Made by a program: the position numbers and the translations under genes. Below are positions 8,065 through 15,584 of a DNA stretch of 20,952 nucleotides, one piece after another. How positions within the stretch are numbered: position 1 is the first letter of the stretch; every line of letters starts with the position of its first letter. Source of the stretch: UBA8290 sp964230965 (GTDB lineage: Bacteria; Bacillota_I; Bacilli_A; Acholeplasmatales; Acholeplasmataceae); assembly GCA_964230965.1 (NCBI GenBank), contig CAXRJA010000056.1, forward strand, positions 1 through 20,952. Direction: 5' to 3'. The notes beneath the pieces were generated by a model. The model was given only the letters and a program-made list of their open reading frames with translations, searched no databases and was not told where the DNA came from.

Positions 8065-8352
8065 ATGTTAGATTCAATCTTTAATGTTTTGGTGCCAATC
8101 TTAGAGGTCGTACCAAACGAATTATATGCAAAAGCATTTGCATACATCGGTGCGGGTATTGCCGTGCTTACAGGGTTAGGGACTGGTATTGGTCAAGGGA
8201 TTGCAGCTGCAAAAGCAGTTGAAGCTGTCGGTCGTCAACCTGAAGCATCAGGTAAAATTTTAACAACCATGATCATTGGTCAGGCAGTAGCCGAAACAAC
8301 AGGTCTTTATGGATTGTTAATTGCATTCATATTAATTAACGTTCAACCATAA
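8065..8352 (+). CDS. atpE: F1Fo ATP synthase subunit c, sodium-type signature (95 residues)
   Basis: Two membrane helices joined by the polar loop GRQPE (56-60) form one c-ring unit. The ion-binding carboxylate is Glu77 in helix 2. Aligned with the Ilyobacter tartaricus c subunit (offset 12), the Na+ ligands all have a counterpart: Gln44 (Q32), Val75 (V63), Glu77 (E65), Thr78 in place of S66, Thr79 (T67) and Tyr82 (Y70). Proton-type c subunits such as that of B. subtilis lack this set. Pro28 of the Ilyobacter protein is Thr40 here. The N-terminus is about 12 residues longer. A strong AAAGGAG precedes the ATG in a 15-base gap, the widest in the operon, fitting the high copy number of c. Sodium coupling is inference. 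Confidence 0.96.
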   Translation: MLDSIFNVLVPILEVVPNELYAKAFAYIGAGIAVLTGLGTGIGQGIAAAKAVEAVGRQPEASGKILTTMIIGQAVAETTGLYGLLIAFILINVQP

Positions 8353-8358
8353 TACAAC

Positions 8359-8901
8359 GTGCAAGAAATATTCGAAGAAGTTTCAGCGATTATTGATGCT
8401 GGACTCAATTCAGTCATTACCAATCCCGATATTGTTATATTAAACATTGTCGCACTTATAGTTACAGCCATTGTTGTTCGTAAGTTTTTTTGGTCAAAAA
8501 TTACTAATTTTTTAGACAAACAACAATATGCGCTTACTGAAGCTTTACAAGAGGCTGAATCGCAAAAACAACAAGCCATTCAACTTCAAGAACAATCAAA
8601 AGCTGATTATCATAAGATGCGAGAAGAAACACAAGCATTAAAACAAAAACTTGAAAAAGAAGCAAAACTTCAAGCAGAAACTGTTCTTTCACAAGCAGAA
8701 AAAGAAGCATCGAGAAAATTAGAACAAGCAGAAAAACAAATTGCTTATGAAGTCACACAAGCTCAAGAAGATATTAAACAATCGATAAAAACGATTGCTT
8801 TTACTGCTGCAAAGAAAATTGTGTCTAAAGAAATTGATGAAACAACACATCAACATTTAATTGATGAAGCAATCAAAGAAGGCATGAAGCATGAAAGTTA
8901 A
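8359..8901 (+). CDS. atpF: F1Fo ATP synthase subunit b (180 residues)
   Basis: Peripheral stalk subunit: a short N-terminal tail, one membrane helix at about 24-45, then a long charged coiled coil rich in Glu, Gln, Lys and Ala through about residue 160. No conserved motif is expected. Start is GTG at 8359, six bases after the atpE stop, with no recognisable Shine-Dalgarno (the preceding bases are ATAATACAAC). Translation probably depends on ribosomes finishing atpE, which would keep b low relative to c; this is inference. The 3' end overlaps atpH by 11 bases. Confidence 0.93.
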   Translation: MQEIFEEVSAIIDAGLNSVITNPDIVILNIVALIVTAIVVRKFFWSKITNFLDKQQYALTEALQEAESQKQQAIQLQEQSKADYHKMREETQALKQKLEKEAKLQAETVLSQAEKEASRKLEQAEKQIAYEVTQAQEDIKQSIKTIAFTAAKKIVSKEIDETTHQHLIDEAIKEGMKHES

Positions 8902-9397
8902 GCATGCTGTTTTAGCCTTGTATGACATTGCTTTGGAAAACGATACGTTAGAGAAAGTAATTAAATCTTTAGAAAACGTGAATGTATCTTTGAATGAAGA
9001 AATCATCAATTATTTAGATGCGCCAACAGTTGATATGAAAGATAAACAACATGTACTTGATACTTTTCAAGTAGATTCATATACAAAAGGACTTCTCAAT
9101 AATTTGTTGAAGTATCGTCAAATACATCAATTTGATAGCATTTATAAAACATGGAGCTCTCATTTAAGAGAATTAAATAAAGTGTATTTTATTGATGTAT
9201 ATGTTGCAAAAAAACTTACATCTCAACAAAGAAAAACATTAGAAAAGCAGCTTACGACATATTTTCAAGCCTCTCAAGTTGTCATTCAAGAGCATTTAGA
9301 ACCAAATGTGATGGGTGGTATTAAAATCATGTATCAAAAACAAACATTAGACCATACTGTCCTTGAACAGTTTCAACAAATGGAAATGATGGTTTAG
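8891..9397 (+). CDS. atpH: F1Fo ATP synthase subunit delta (168 residues)
   Basis: Subunit delta joins the peripheral stalk to the top of F1. An all-helical N-terminal domain (about 1-105) is followed by a shorter C-terminal domain with the family segment EPNVMGGIKIMYQKQTLDHTV, equivalent to the conserved P-x-x-x-GG-hydrophobic pattern. Length is slightly below the usual 175-180. GAAGG lies eight bases before the ATG, inside atpF. Sequence conservation of delta is low, so order (b, delta, alpha) is an important part of the call. Confidence 0.93.
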   Translation: MKVKHAVLALYDIALENDTLEKVIKSLENVNVSLNEEIINYLDAPTVDMKDKQHVLDTFQVDSYTKGLLNNLLKYRQIHQFDSIYKTWSSHLRELNKVYFIDVYVAKKLTSQQRKTLEKQLTTYFQASQVVIQEHLEPNVMGGIKIMYQKQTLDHTVLEQFQQMEMMV

Positions 9398-9406
9398 GAG
9401 AATCAT

Positions 9407-10912
9407 ATGGCAAATTTAAAAGTAAAAGAAATGACAGAAGTTATTAAAAAACAAATCGAAGCATATACGAAAGATACGAAGCTTGAAAGCATTGGGTCTG
9501 TTTTAAGCGTAGGGGATGGCATTGCGATCGTCTATGGTTTAAAAGATGCCATGATGGGAGAGTTACTCGTTTTTCCACACAATGTTACAGGGCTTGTATT
9601 TAACCTCGAAGAAGATGCTGTAGGTGTTATTTTACTTGGTCAATCCCATCTTGTTAAAGAAGGTGACCTTGTGAAAACCACTGGTAAAATCTTTGAAGTT
9701 CCTGTAGGGGATGCGTTATTAGGACGCGTTGTGAATCCTTTAGGACAACCTCTAGACGGCAAAGGTGTTATTGATACAAAAGAAACCATGCCTGTTGAAA
9801 GAAAAGCTTATGGTGTCATGCAACGTCAAGCAGTCGATACACCAATGGAAACAGGAATCAAAGTGATTGACGCACTCGTACCAATTGGTAGAGGGCAAAG
9901 AGAGCTTATTATTGGTGACCGTCAAACAGGAAAAACAACGCTTGCAATTGATGCCATTATCAACCAAAAAGGGAAAAACATGTTATGTGTCTATGTTGCA
10001 ATTGGTCAAAAAGAGTCTACCGTTTCTGCACTTGTTCAAGAATTAGAAGAACTTGATGCACTTGATTATACAATTGTCGTGAATGCTGGTGCCTCACAAG
10101 AAGGAACACTGTTATACTTAGCACCATTTGCTGGTGTGACCATGGCAGAGTACTTTATGGCTCAAGGAAAAGATGTATTAATTGTATATGATGATTTATC
10201 AAAACATGCGGTTGCTTATCGCGAGTTATCGTTATTATTAAGACGTCCACCTGGTCGTGAAGCGTATCCTGGAGATGTGTTTTATTTGCACTCAAGATTA
10301 CTTGAACGTGCTGCAAGATTATCACCAGAATTAGGAGGAGGGTCTATTACTGCACTTCCTATCATTGAAACGAAAGCAGGGGATATTTCAGCATATATTC
10401 CTACGAATGTGATTTCCATTACAGATGGTCAAATATTTTTAGAATCTGAATTATTTTACTCAGGTATTCGTCCTGCCATCAATGCTGGACTTTCGGTATC
10501 ACGTGTTGGTGGTGCTGCACAATGGAAAGGTATGAAAAAAGTTGCAGGAACGATTCGTATTAATCTTGCCAATTATCGTGAACTCGAATCATTTGCACAA
10601 TTTGGTAGTGATTTAGATCCATCTGCAAAAAGACGTTTGGAACGAGGCCGTAAAACCGTTGAATTATTAAAACAAGATGTGCATCAAATCGTCGATATGC
10701 CATCACAAATTGTTTCTATTTATGCTTTATCCAATGGTTACTTGGATGATGTTTCTTTAGAACACATACAAACATTTGAAAAAGAAATTCAATTAGGATT
10801 AAAAAATGATTCAGCAGGTCAAAAAATTCATCAAACTTTAATGGAGACAAAAACGTTACCTAAAGAAGCAGATTTGAAAGCATTTATCAACGCACGTAAG
10901 AAGGTAATCTAG
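9407..10912 (+). CDS. atpA: F1Fo ATP synthase subunit alpha (501 residues)
   Basis: Non-catalytic nucleotide-binding subunit of the F1 hexamer. It has an N-terminal beta barrel, a RecA-like domain with P-loop GDRQTGKT (170-177, Lys176), the segment VLIVYDDLSKHAVAYRELSLLLRRPPGREAYPGD, and a helical C-terminal domain. The catalytic Arg finger region ISVSRVGGAAQ is represented by LSVSRVGGAAQWKGMK. Length is typical. A strong AGGAGA precedes the ATG, nine bases after atpH. Nothing unusual. Confidence 0.98.
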   Translation: MANLKVKEMTEVIKKQIEAYTKDTKLESIGSVLSVGDGIAIVYGLKDAMMGELLVFPHNVTGLVFNLEEDAVGVILLGQSHLVKEGDLVKTTGKIFEVPVGDALLGRVVNPLGQPLDGKGVIDTKETMPVERKAYGVMQRQAVDTPMETGIKVIDALVPIGRGQRELIIGDRQTGKTTLAIDAIINQKGKNMLCVYVAIGQKESTVSALVQELEELDALDYTIVVNAGASQEGTLLYLAPFAGVTMAEYFMAQGKDVLIVYDDLSKHAVAYRELSLLLRRPPGREAYPGDVFYLHSRLLERAARLSPELGGGSITALPIIETKAGDISAYIPTNVISITDGQIFLESELFYSGIRPAINAGLSVSRVGGAAQWKGMKKVAGTIRINLANYRELESFAQFGSDLDPSAKRRLERGRKTVELLKQDVHQIVDMPSQIVSIYALSNGYLDDVSLEHIQTFEKEIQLGLKNDSAGQKIHQTLMETKTLPKEADLKAFINARKKVI

Positions 10913-11739
10913 TGAATTTAAAAGAAATTAAAGGTCGTATTAAAGCGGTTAAAAAAACAGGCAATATCACAAAAGCCATGGAAAGTATTGCGCTATCTAA
11001 ATTAAAAGGTGCAACAAAAGTTTTTGATGATGCCGTCTTGTACGATCAACAATTTAAAACAATTTTTAAACAATTCGCTTCTCACAGTGAAGAAGCTTCT
11101 ATTTTTACGGATCTTCCGAGAGGAAATAAAAAGTTATTTATTCTTGTAACAAGTGATCGCGGACTTGCAGGTCCTTATCATAATCACATCTTTAAAAGGT
11201 TGGAGCAAGATATTGTCTCAGATGATTATGTTCTACCCATTGGAAAAAAAGGGTTTCAATTTGTCAATAAGCGTGGCTATAAAAACATTTTAAAAGATAT
11301 GGTTTTAAACAGAGACAATATCAAAACATTTGATTACAACAGACTCGCAACACTTGTCATTCAATTGTTCCAAGAAGGGGCATTTGACAGTGTATGGCTC
11401 GCTTATAACAAACATGAATCCATTTCAAGTCATGATTCTAGCATAGAGATGATACTACCGATTGATTTAGAAGATACGAAGAAACAAGAAACACACATTA
11501 TTGAAACACAAGATGAACAATTATTTATGAAACTTATGGTGAATTATGTTCAATCGATGTTATTACAAGGTCTTGCTAATGCAAAATTATCGGAGCATGC
11601 ATCGCGTATGATTGCAATGAAAAATGCGACAGATAATGCAAAAGAAATTGCATCTAAATTAGAAATTGTTTATCACCGAGCAAGACAACAATCAATTACA
11701 AGTGAACTCATTGATGTTATCAATGGTTCGAATGTATAG
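10912..11739 (+). CDS. atpG: F1Fo ATP synthase subunit gamma (275 residues)
   Basis: Central rotor shaft. Both diagnostic ends are present: the N-terminal helix IKGRIKAVKKTGNITKAMESIALSKL and the C-terminal helix ending SEHASRMIAMKNATDNAKEIASKLEI with RARQQSITSELIDVINGS. The middle Rossmann-like part includes FILVTSDRGLAGPYH. It is about ten residues shorter than the B. subtilis protein. Start is GTG at 10912, sharing its G with the TAG stop of atpA; AAGAAGG lies seven bases upstream. The alternative starts are too far inside the conserved helix. Confidence 0.97.
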   Translation: MNLKEIKGRIKAVKKTGNITKAMESIALSKLKGATKVFDDAVLYDQQFKTIFKQFASHSEEASIFTDLPRGNKKLFILVTSDRGLAGPYHNHIFKRLEQDIVSDDYVLPIGKKGFQFVNKRGYKNILKDMVLNRDNIKTFDYNRLATLVIQLFQEGAFDSVWLAYNKHESISSHDSSIEMILPIDLEDTKKQETHIIETQDEQLFMKLMVNYVQSMLLQGLANAKLSEHASRMIAMKNATDNAKEIASKLEIVYHRARQQSITSELIDVINGSNV

Positions 11740-11748
11740 GAGGACGAC

Positions 11749-13146
11749 ATGAAAGGAAAAGTCGTACAAGTTATTGGACCAGTCGTAGACGTATATTTTG
11801 AAAAAGACTTACCACAAATATATGATGCATTGGTTGCAACGTTAAATAAAGACAAATCAATTACATTAGAAGTTGCCTTACACTTAGGGGATCATATTGT
11901 GCGTACAATTGCATTAGAACCTACAGAAGGTTTAAAAAGAGATGCTGTTGTCGAGGCAACGGGTAAACCGATTGCAGTCCCTGTGGGTGATGCGATATTA
12001 GGTCGTATGTTTAATGTTTTAGGGGATCCGATCGATGATCAACCATTAGATACTAAAAATATTGAAACAGCACCAATTCATAGAGATGCGCCTAAATTTG
12101 AAACATTATCTTCAGAAGTTGAAATTTTAGAAACTGGGATTAAAGTTATCGATTTATTAGCACCATATATTAAAGGTGGTAAAATTGGTCTTTTTGGTGG
12201 TGCTGGTGTTGGTAAAACCGTACTTATCCAAGAACTTATTCACAACATCGCACAAGAATACGATGGTATATCCGTGTTTGCTGGTGTTGGTGAACGTACA
12301 AGAGAAGGAAATGACTTGTACATGGAGATGAAAGACTCTGGGGTACTTAAAAATACTGCACTTGTTTTTGGTCAAATGAATGAGCCACCTGGGGCACGTA
12401 TGCGTGTCGGACTCACTGGACTTACGATGGCAGAACATTTTAGAGATAAAAAGAAACAAGATGTGTTATTGTTTGTTGATAATATTTTCCGTTTTATTCA
12501 GGCAGGTAGTGAGGTTTCAGCCTTATTAGGTAGAATGCCTTCAGCAGTTGGATATCAACCGACATTAGCAACGGATATGGGACGTCTGCAAGAACGTATT
12601 ACATCAACAAAAGATGGTTCGATTACATCGATTCAGGCGGTTTATGTACCTGCAGATGACTATACCGATCCAGCACCTGCAACGGTATTTTCACATTTAG
12701 ACGCAACAACTAATTTATCACGTAAACTCACGGAGATTGGGATTTATCCTGCAGTTGATCCACTTGCATCGACATCACGTGCTCTTGCACCACATATCGT
12801 TGGTGAAGAACACTATGATACTGCAAGAAAAGTTCAAAAAATGATTCAACGTTATCAAGAATTATTAGATATTATTGCGATTTTAGGTATGGATGAATTG
12901 ACAGATGAAGATAAATTGACTGTGCATCGTGCAAGACGTCTTCAAATTTTCTTATCTCAAAATATGCATGTCGCCGCACAATTTACAAACGTCCCTGGTG
13001 TTTTTGTACCACTTAAAGAAACGATTCGTGGATTTAAAGAAATTATTGAAGGTAAACATGATGATTTACCTGAAGAAGCCTTCCAAATGGTTGGAACCAT
13101 TGATGAAGCCATCGAAAAAGCTAAAAAACTACAAACGGAGTCATAA
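11749..13146 (+). CDS. atpD: F1Fo ATP synthase subunit beta (465 residues)
   Basis: Catalytic subunit. The P-loop GGAGVGKT is at 150-157 (Lys156), followed by GVGERTREGNDLY with the catalytic Glu, Walker B in VLLFVDNIFRF, and the hinge segment ALLGRMPSAVGYQPTLATDMG. The DELSEED region of the C-terminal domain is represented by MDELTDEDKLTVHRARRLQIFLSQ, so the lever that touches gamma is present though changed. GGAGG precedes the ATG, nine bases after atpG. Length is typical of the family. Confidence 0.98.
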   Translation: MKGKVVQVIGPVVDVYFEKDLPQIYDALVATLNKDKSITLEVALHLGDHIVRTIALEPTEGLKRDAVVEATGKPIAVPVGDAILGRMFNVLGDPIDDQPLDTKNIETAPIHRDAPKFETLSSEVEILETGIKVIDLLAPYIKGGKIGLFGGAGVGKTVLIQELIHNIAQEYDGISVFAGVGERTREGNDLYMEMKDSGVLKNTALVFGQMNEPPGARMRVGLTGLTMAEHFRDKKKQDVLLFVDNIFRFIQAGSEVSALLGRMPSAVGYQPTLATDMGRLQERITSTKDGSITSIQAVYVPADDYTDPAPATVFSHLDATTNLSRKLTEIGIYPAVDPLASTSRALAPHIVGEEHYDTARKVQKMIQRYQELLDIIAILGMDELTDEDKLTVHRARRLQIFLSQNMHVAAQFTNVPGVFVPLKETIRGFKEIIEGKHDDLPEEAFQMVGTIDEAIEKAKKLQTES

Positions 13147-13536
13147 TTGAAAGTTGATATCAAATCTGTCTTTGGAGATCAATATAATCAAGAAGTTGAG
13201 TATGCCGTGATCACCAATCAAGATGGAGAAATTGCAATTTTAAAAGATCATATTCCTATCCTTTTATCAATTGAAGAAGGATATATTCGTATGCAATCTG
13301 AAACAAACACAATGATTTGTTATGTTCTTCAAGGTTTTTTAGAGTTTTCTAATAATACATTGACAGTTGCTGCATATGATATTAGTGTTTCTAACACACT
13401 TGAAACAGCAAAAGAAGCGTTATTAAAAGATAAACATCATAGGGAACAACTTGCGAAAGAAGAAAATGTTGATTTTTCTAAACTTGAACGAGATTTATTT
13501 AATCACTTAAAGGATGTGAAAGCTGGGAAAGTATGA
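13147..13536 (+). CDS. atpC: F1Fo ATP synthase subunit epsilon (129 residues)
   Basis: An N-terminal beta sandwich (about 1-82) contains the segment GEIAILKDHIPILLSIEEGYIR, like the GxxxxLxxHxP pattern of the family. A C-terminal helical hairpin (about 86-129) is the part that can inhibit rotation. Start is TTG at 13147, immediately after the atpD stop; GGAG lies six bases upstream and no ATG or GTG is nearby. The TGA overlaps the next gene. Sequence identity in the family is low, and order plus fold pattern make the call. Confidence 0.93.
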   Translation: MKVDIKSVFGDQYNQEVEYAVITNQDGEIAILKDHIPILLSIEEGYIRMQSETNTMICYVLQGFLEFSNNTLTVAAYDISVSNTLETAKEALLKDKHHREQLAKEENVDFSKLERDLFNHLKDVKAGKV

Positions 13537-13739
13537 TTGAATATATTCTTTATATCACATCCATGCTCGTTTTTTTCTTTATCAATTTGCGCATCTTACA
13601 AGCACTTCATATTGAAAATAAATTTGAGAAAATGAAGCTTTGGGAAATCAAAACTGCATATTTTATGATCGCACTTGTGATTGCACATGTACTAAGTGAG
13701 ATGATACTTAGAATTGCATCTTTATCACTGCTCATATAA
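13533..13739 (+). CDS. DUF1146-like membrane protein (68 residues), last gene of the atp operon
   Basis: Two membrane helices, at about 4-22 and 45-66, flank a basic amphipathic stretch NKFEKMKLWEIK. This matches the DUF1146 (B. subtilis YwzB) group of small firmicute proteins commonly found just after atpC. The function is not known. The ATG overlaps the atpC stop by four bases, so it is translated with the ATP synthase genes, and the operon terminator begins right after its stop. A link to the ATPase, for example in assembly, is inference from position only. Confidence 0.8.
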   Translation: MIEYILYITSMLVFFFINLRILQALHIENKFEKMKLWEIKTAYFMIALVIAHVLSEMILRIASLSLLI

Positions 13740-13762
13740 AAAGCCCTCGGGGGGCTTTTTTT
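13740..13762. terminator. Bidirectional terminator between the atp operon and yigZ
   Basis: AAAGCCC (13740-13746) pairs with GGGCTTT (13752-13758) around loop TCGGG and is followed by seven T in a row. Read on the - strand it is also a GC-rich stem followed by TTTTT, just after the stop of the opposing gene at 13761. Confidence 0.9.
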
Positions 13763-14345
13763 ATACATATAATTGTTGAATAAAAGTGATTTGTTGAATC
13801 TCATATAATTGAGATTTGATCGTTTTTATATCATGCGTCGTTTGGAGATGTATTTGAACTTGATTTGTAAAACTCTCTTGAACGATTTGACCTAATGATT
13901 CAATGCGTCGTTTTATTTTATGATACAAATCATAAGTGAGTGTAATATCAAATAATTGATACAAAGTTAAAGTATCATAGGTTGTATGTTTGAGTGTTTC
14001 ATAGGCTGTATCTCGGTAGGCTTTAGTGAGTCCTGATGCACCTAACAATACACCGCCAAAATAACGTATCACCACACACAATGTATGGGTTACTTTTGAT
14101 TGTATGAGTGCCTCTAAAATGGGTTTTCCTGCGGTATGTTTAGGTTCACCATGATCATCAAATCCTTGATGTGTGTCATCAATAAGGTATCCATAACAAA
14201 AATGATGTGCTTTAGGATGTTCTTTTTTTAATTGATGTAGCACAATTGAAATATCATCTTTATGAGAAATATCAAAGCACTGACCAATAAATCTAGATTT
14301 AGAAACAATATGTTCAATGGGTGGATTGTCTTTCATTCGAATCAT
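13761..14345 (-). CDS. IMPACT/YigZ-family protein (194 residues)
   Basis: Two-domain protein of the YigZ/IMPACT family. The N-terminal domain has DDHGEP (63-68) and TAGKPIL (71-77), followed by RYFGGVLLGASGLTKAY (94-110), the hallmark of the family. The C-terminal ferredoxin-like domain of about 60 residues is more variable. Eukaryotic IMPACT regulates the eIF2 kinase Gcn2; the bacterial role is not established. Start chosen at ATG 14345, with AGAGG five bases upstream; the GTG at 14351 would overlap that binding site. It lies alone on the - strand between two + strand operons and shares terminators and promoter region with them. Confidence 0.88.
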   Translation of the reverse strand: MIRMKDNPPIEHIVSKSRFIGQCFDISHKDDISIVLHQLKKEHPKAHHFCYGYLIDDTHQGFDDHGEPKHTAGKPILEALIQSKVTHTLCVVIRYFGGVLLGASGLTKAYRDTAYETLKHTTYDTLTLYQLFDITLTYDLYHKIKRRIESLGQIVQESFTNQVQIHLQTTHDIKTIKSQLYEIQQITFIQQLYV

Positions 14346-14373
14346 AGACACCTCTTTAAATCTATGTTATCAT
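14345..14373 (+). promoter_or_regulatory. Promoter of cca-yhaM
   Basis: TAGACA (14345-14350) matches the -35 consensus in five of six bases. After 17 bases comes TATCAT (14368-14373) with an extended TG at 14365-14366. Predicted transcription start is near 14380, giving a leader of about 40 bases. The -35 overlaps the start codon of the divergent gene. Confidence 0.7.
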
Positions 14374-14374
14374 A
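14364..14374 (-). promoter_or_regulatory. Possible extended -10 of the divergent yigZ-family gene
   Basis: On the - strand the same bases read TATG-A-TAACAT, a TG-extended -10 with no recognisable -35. It lies in an inverted repeat, TATG-N4-CATA (14363-14374), shared with the cca -10. Confidence 0.4.
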
Positions 14375-14420
14375 GGAAAGGAATATAAGTGATGTTTTTA
14401 TTACTTAACAAAGGAACATT

Positions 14421-15584
14421 ATGGGAACTATTCAACACGCAAAAGAAATCATTAAAACATTAAAATCAGAAGGATACGAAGCATATATTGTTGGTGGTGC
14501 TGTAAGAGACCATCTTTTAGGATTAAAACCTGTAGATTTTGATATCACAACAAATGCAAAACCGAATCAAGTGATGGCATTATTTGATGCACGTGCCACA
14601 GGATTTAAGTATGGAACCATTACGGTTCTTAAAAATCCTTATACATATGAAGTGACAACCTATCGTACGGATGGTCCATCAGAAGATCAGCGTCACCCTG
14701 ATTATGTCTATTTTGGTACATCTCTTGAAGAAGATGTCATGCGTAGAGATTTTACGATCAATGGACTACTTATGGATGAACATCTAAATATAAATGATTT
14801 TGTTTCAGGACAAGAAGATATCATCAAACGTACCATTAAAACAATTGGCGATCCTTATTTGAGATTTTCAGAAGATGCGTTACGTATATTAAGAGCGATT
14901 TATTTTCAAGGGAAACTTCATTTTACAATCGATCCTCTCACGTTAGAAGCAATGCGTAAAATGGGTGCCTTAATCCAGCAACTATCAAATGAACGCATCA
15001 TAAACGAAATCATTAAAATCATTAAAACCAATCATCAACTACAAGCATTTGAAACCATGCTTCAATTATCTTTACATCACCATATTGCAGGTATTGAAAA
15101 AACAGTAGAAACGATTGTTGAAAAGAAAAAATCAATTACAACAGACACATTTTTTACAGTATGTTTTTATAACGATTTAAAAACCATGCAAACATGGAAG
15201 TTTTCTAATCAACAAAAACATAAATATCAACAAGCAGCAGAGCTTTCTAAATCACATATCAAACTGAATGCAACACATCTATTTGAATATGGATTAGAAA
15301 TTGTCAAACTTGCTGCAAGAACTCAAAGTTATTTATACGGCACTAATTATGCCATGAATAAGTTAGAATATATGTATGCACACTTACCGATAAAGAGCCA
15401 TGTAGATTTGAAAATGAAAGCATCTGAGATGATGGCACTTTCTCACAGAAAAGCAGGTGCATGGATTAAAGAAGTTCAAGAAGACATGGTTAAAAAAATT
15501 TTAACCCATGAACTTAAAAATGATCGTTCGTCATTGTTTATGTATTTTAGAGAGACCTATCTGAAAGGAATGCAAAATGAGTAA
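14421..15584 (+). CDS. cca: CCA tRNA nucleotidyltransferase (387 residues)
   Basis: Class II nucleotidyltransferase that builds or repairs the 3' CCA of tRNA. The head domain has GGAVRD (25-30), the metal-binding D39 and D41 in DFDIT, and RRDFTINGL (from 108). The neck carries EDALRILRAIYF, the base-selecting EDxxR-type motif, and NERIINEI. The C-terminal half is variable, as is usual. Without a second paralog in view, the full CCA-adding activity is the simplest reading, but separate poly(A) polymerase activity cannot be excluded by sequence. AAAGGA lies five bases before the ATG. The 3' end overlaps yhaM by eight bases. Confidence 0.92.
   Translation: MGTIQHAKEIIKTLKSEGYEAYIVGGAVRDHLLGLKPVDFDITTNAKPNQVMALFDARATGFKYGTITVLKNPYTYEVTTYRTDGPSEDQRHPDYVYFGTSLEEDVMRRDFTINGLLMDEHLNINDFVSGQEDIIKRTIKTIGDPYLRFSEDALRILRAIYFQGKLHFTIDPLTLEAMRKMGALIQQLSNERIINEIIKIIKTNHQLQAFETMLQLSLHHHIAGIEKTVETIVEKKKSITTDTFFTVCFYNDLKTMQTWKFSNQQKHKYQQAAELSKSHIKLNATHLFEYGLEIVKLAARTQSYLYGTNYAMNKLEYMYAHLPIKSHVDLKMKASEMMALSHRKAGAWIKEVQEDMVKKILTHELKNDRSSLFMYFRETYLKGMQNE

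Noticed and set aside
12157..12459. 100-codon open frame on the - strand inside atpD
   Set aside because: It lies opposite the most conserved part of atpD (P-loop to Walker B), shows no recognisable domain, and has low-complexity Ser/Thr/Phe content typical of the reverse strand of a coding region.
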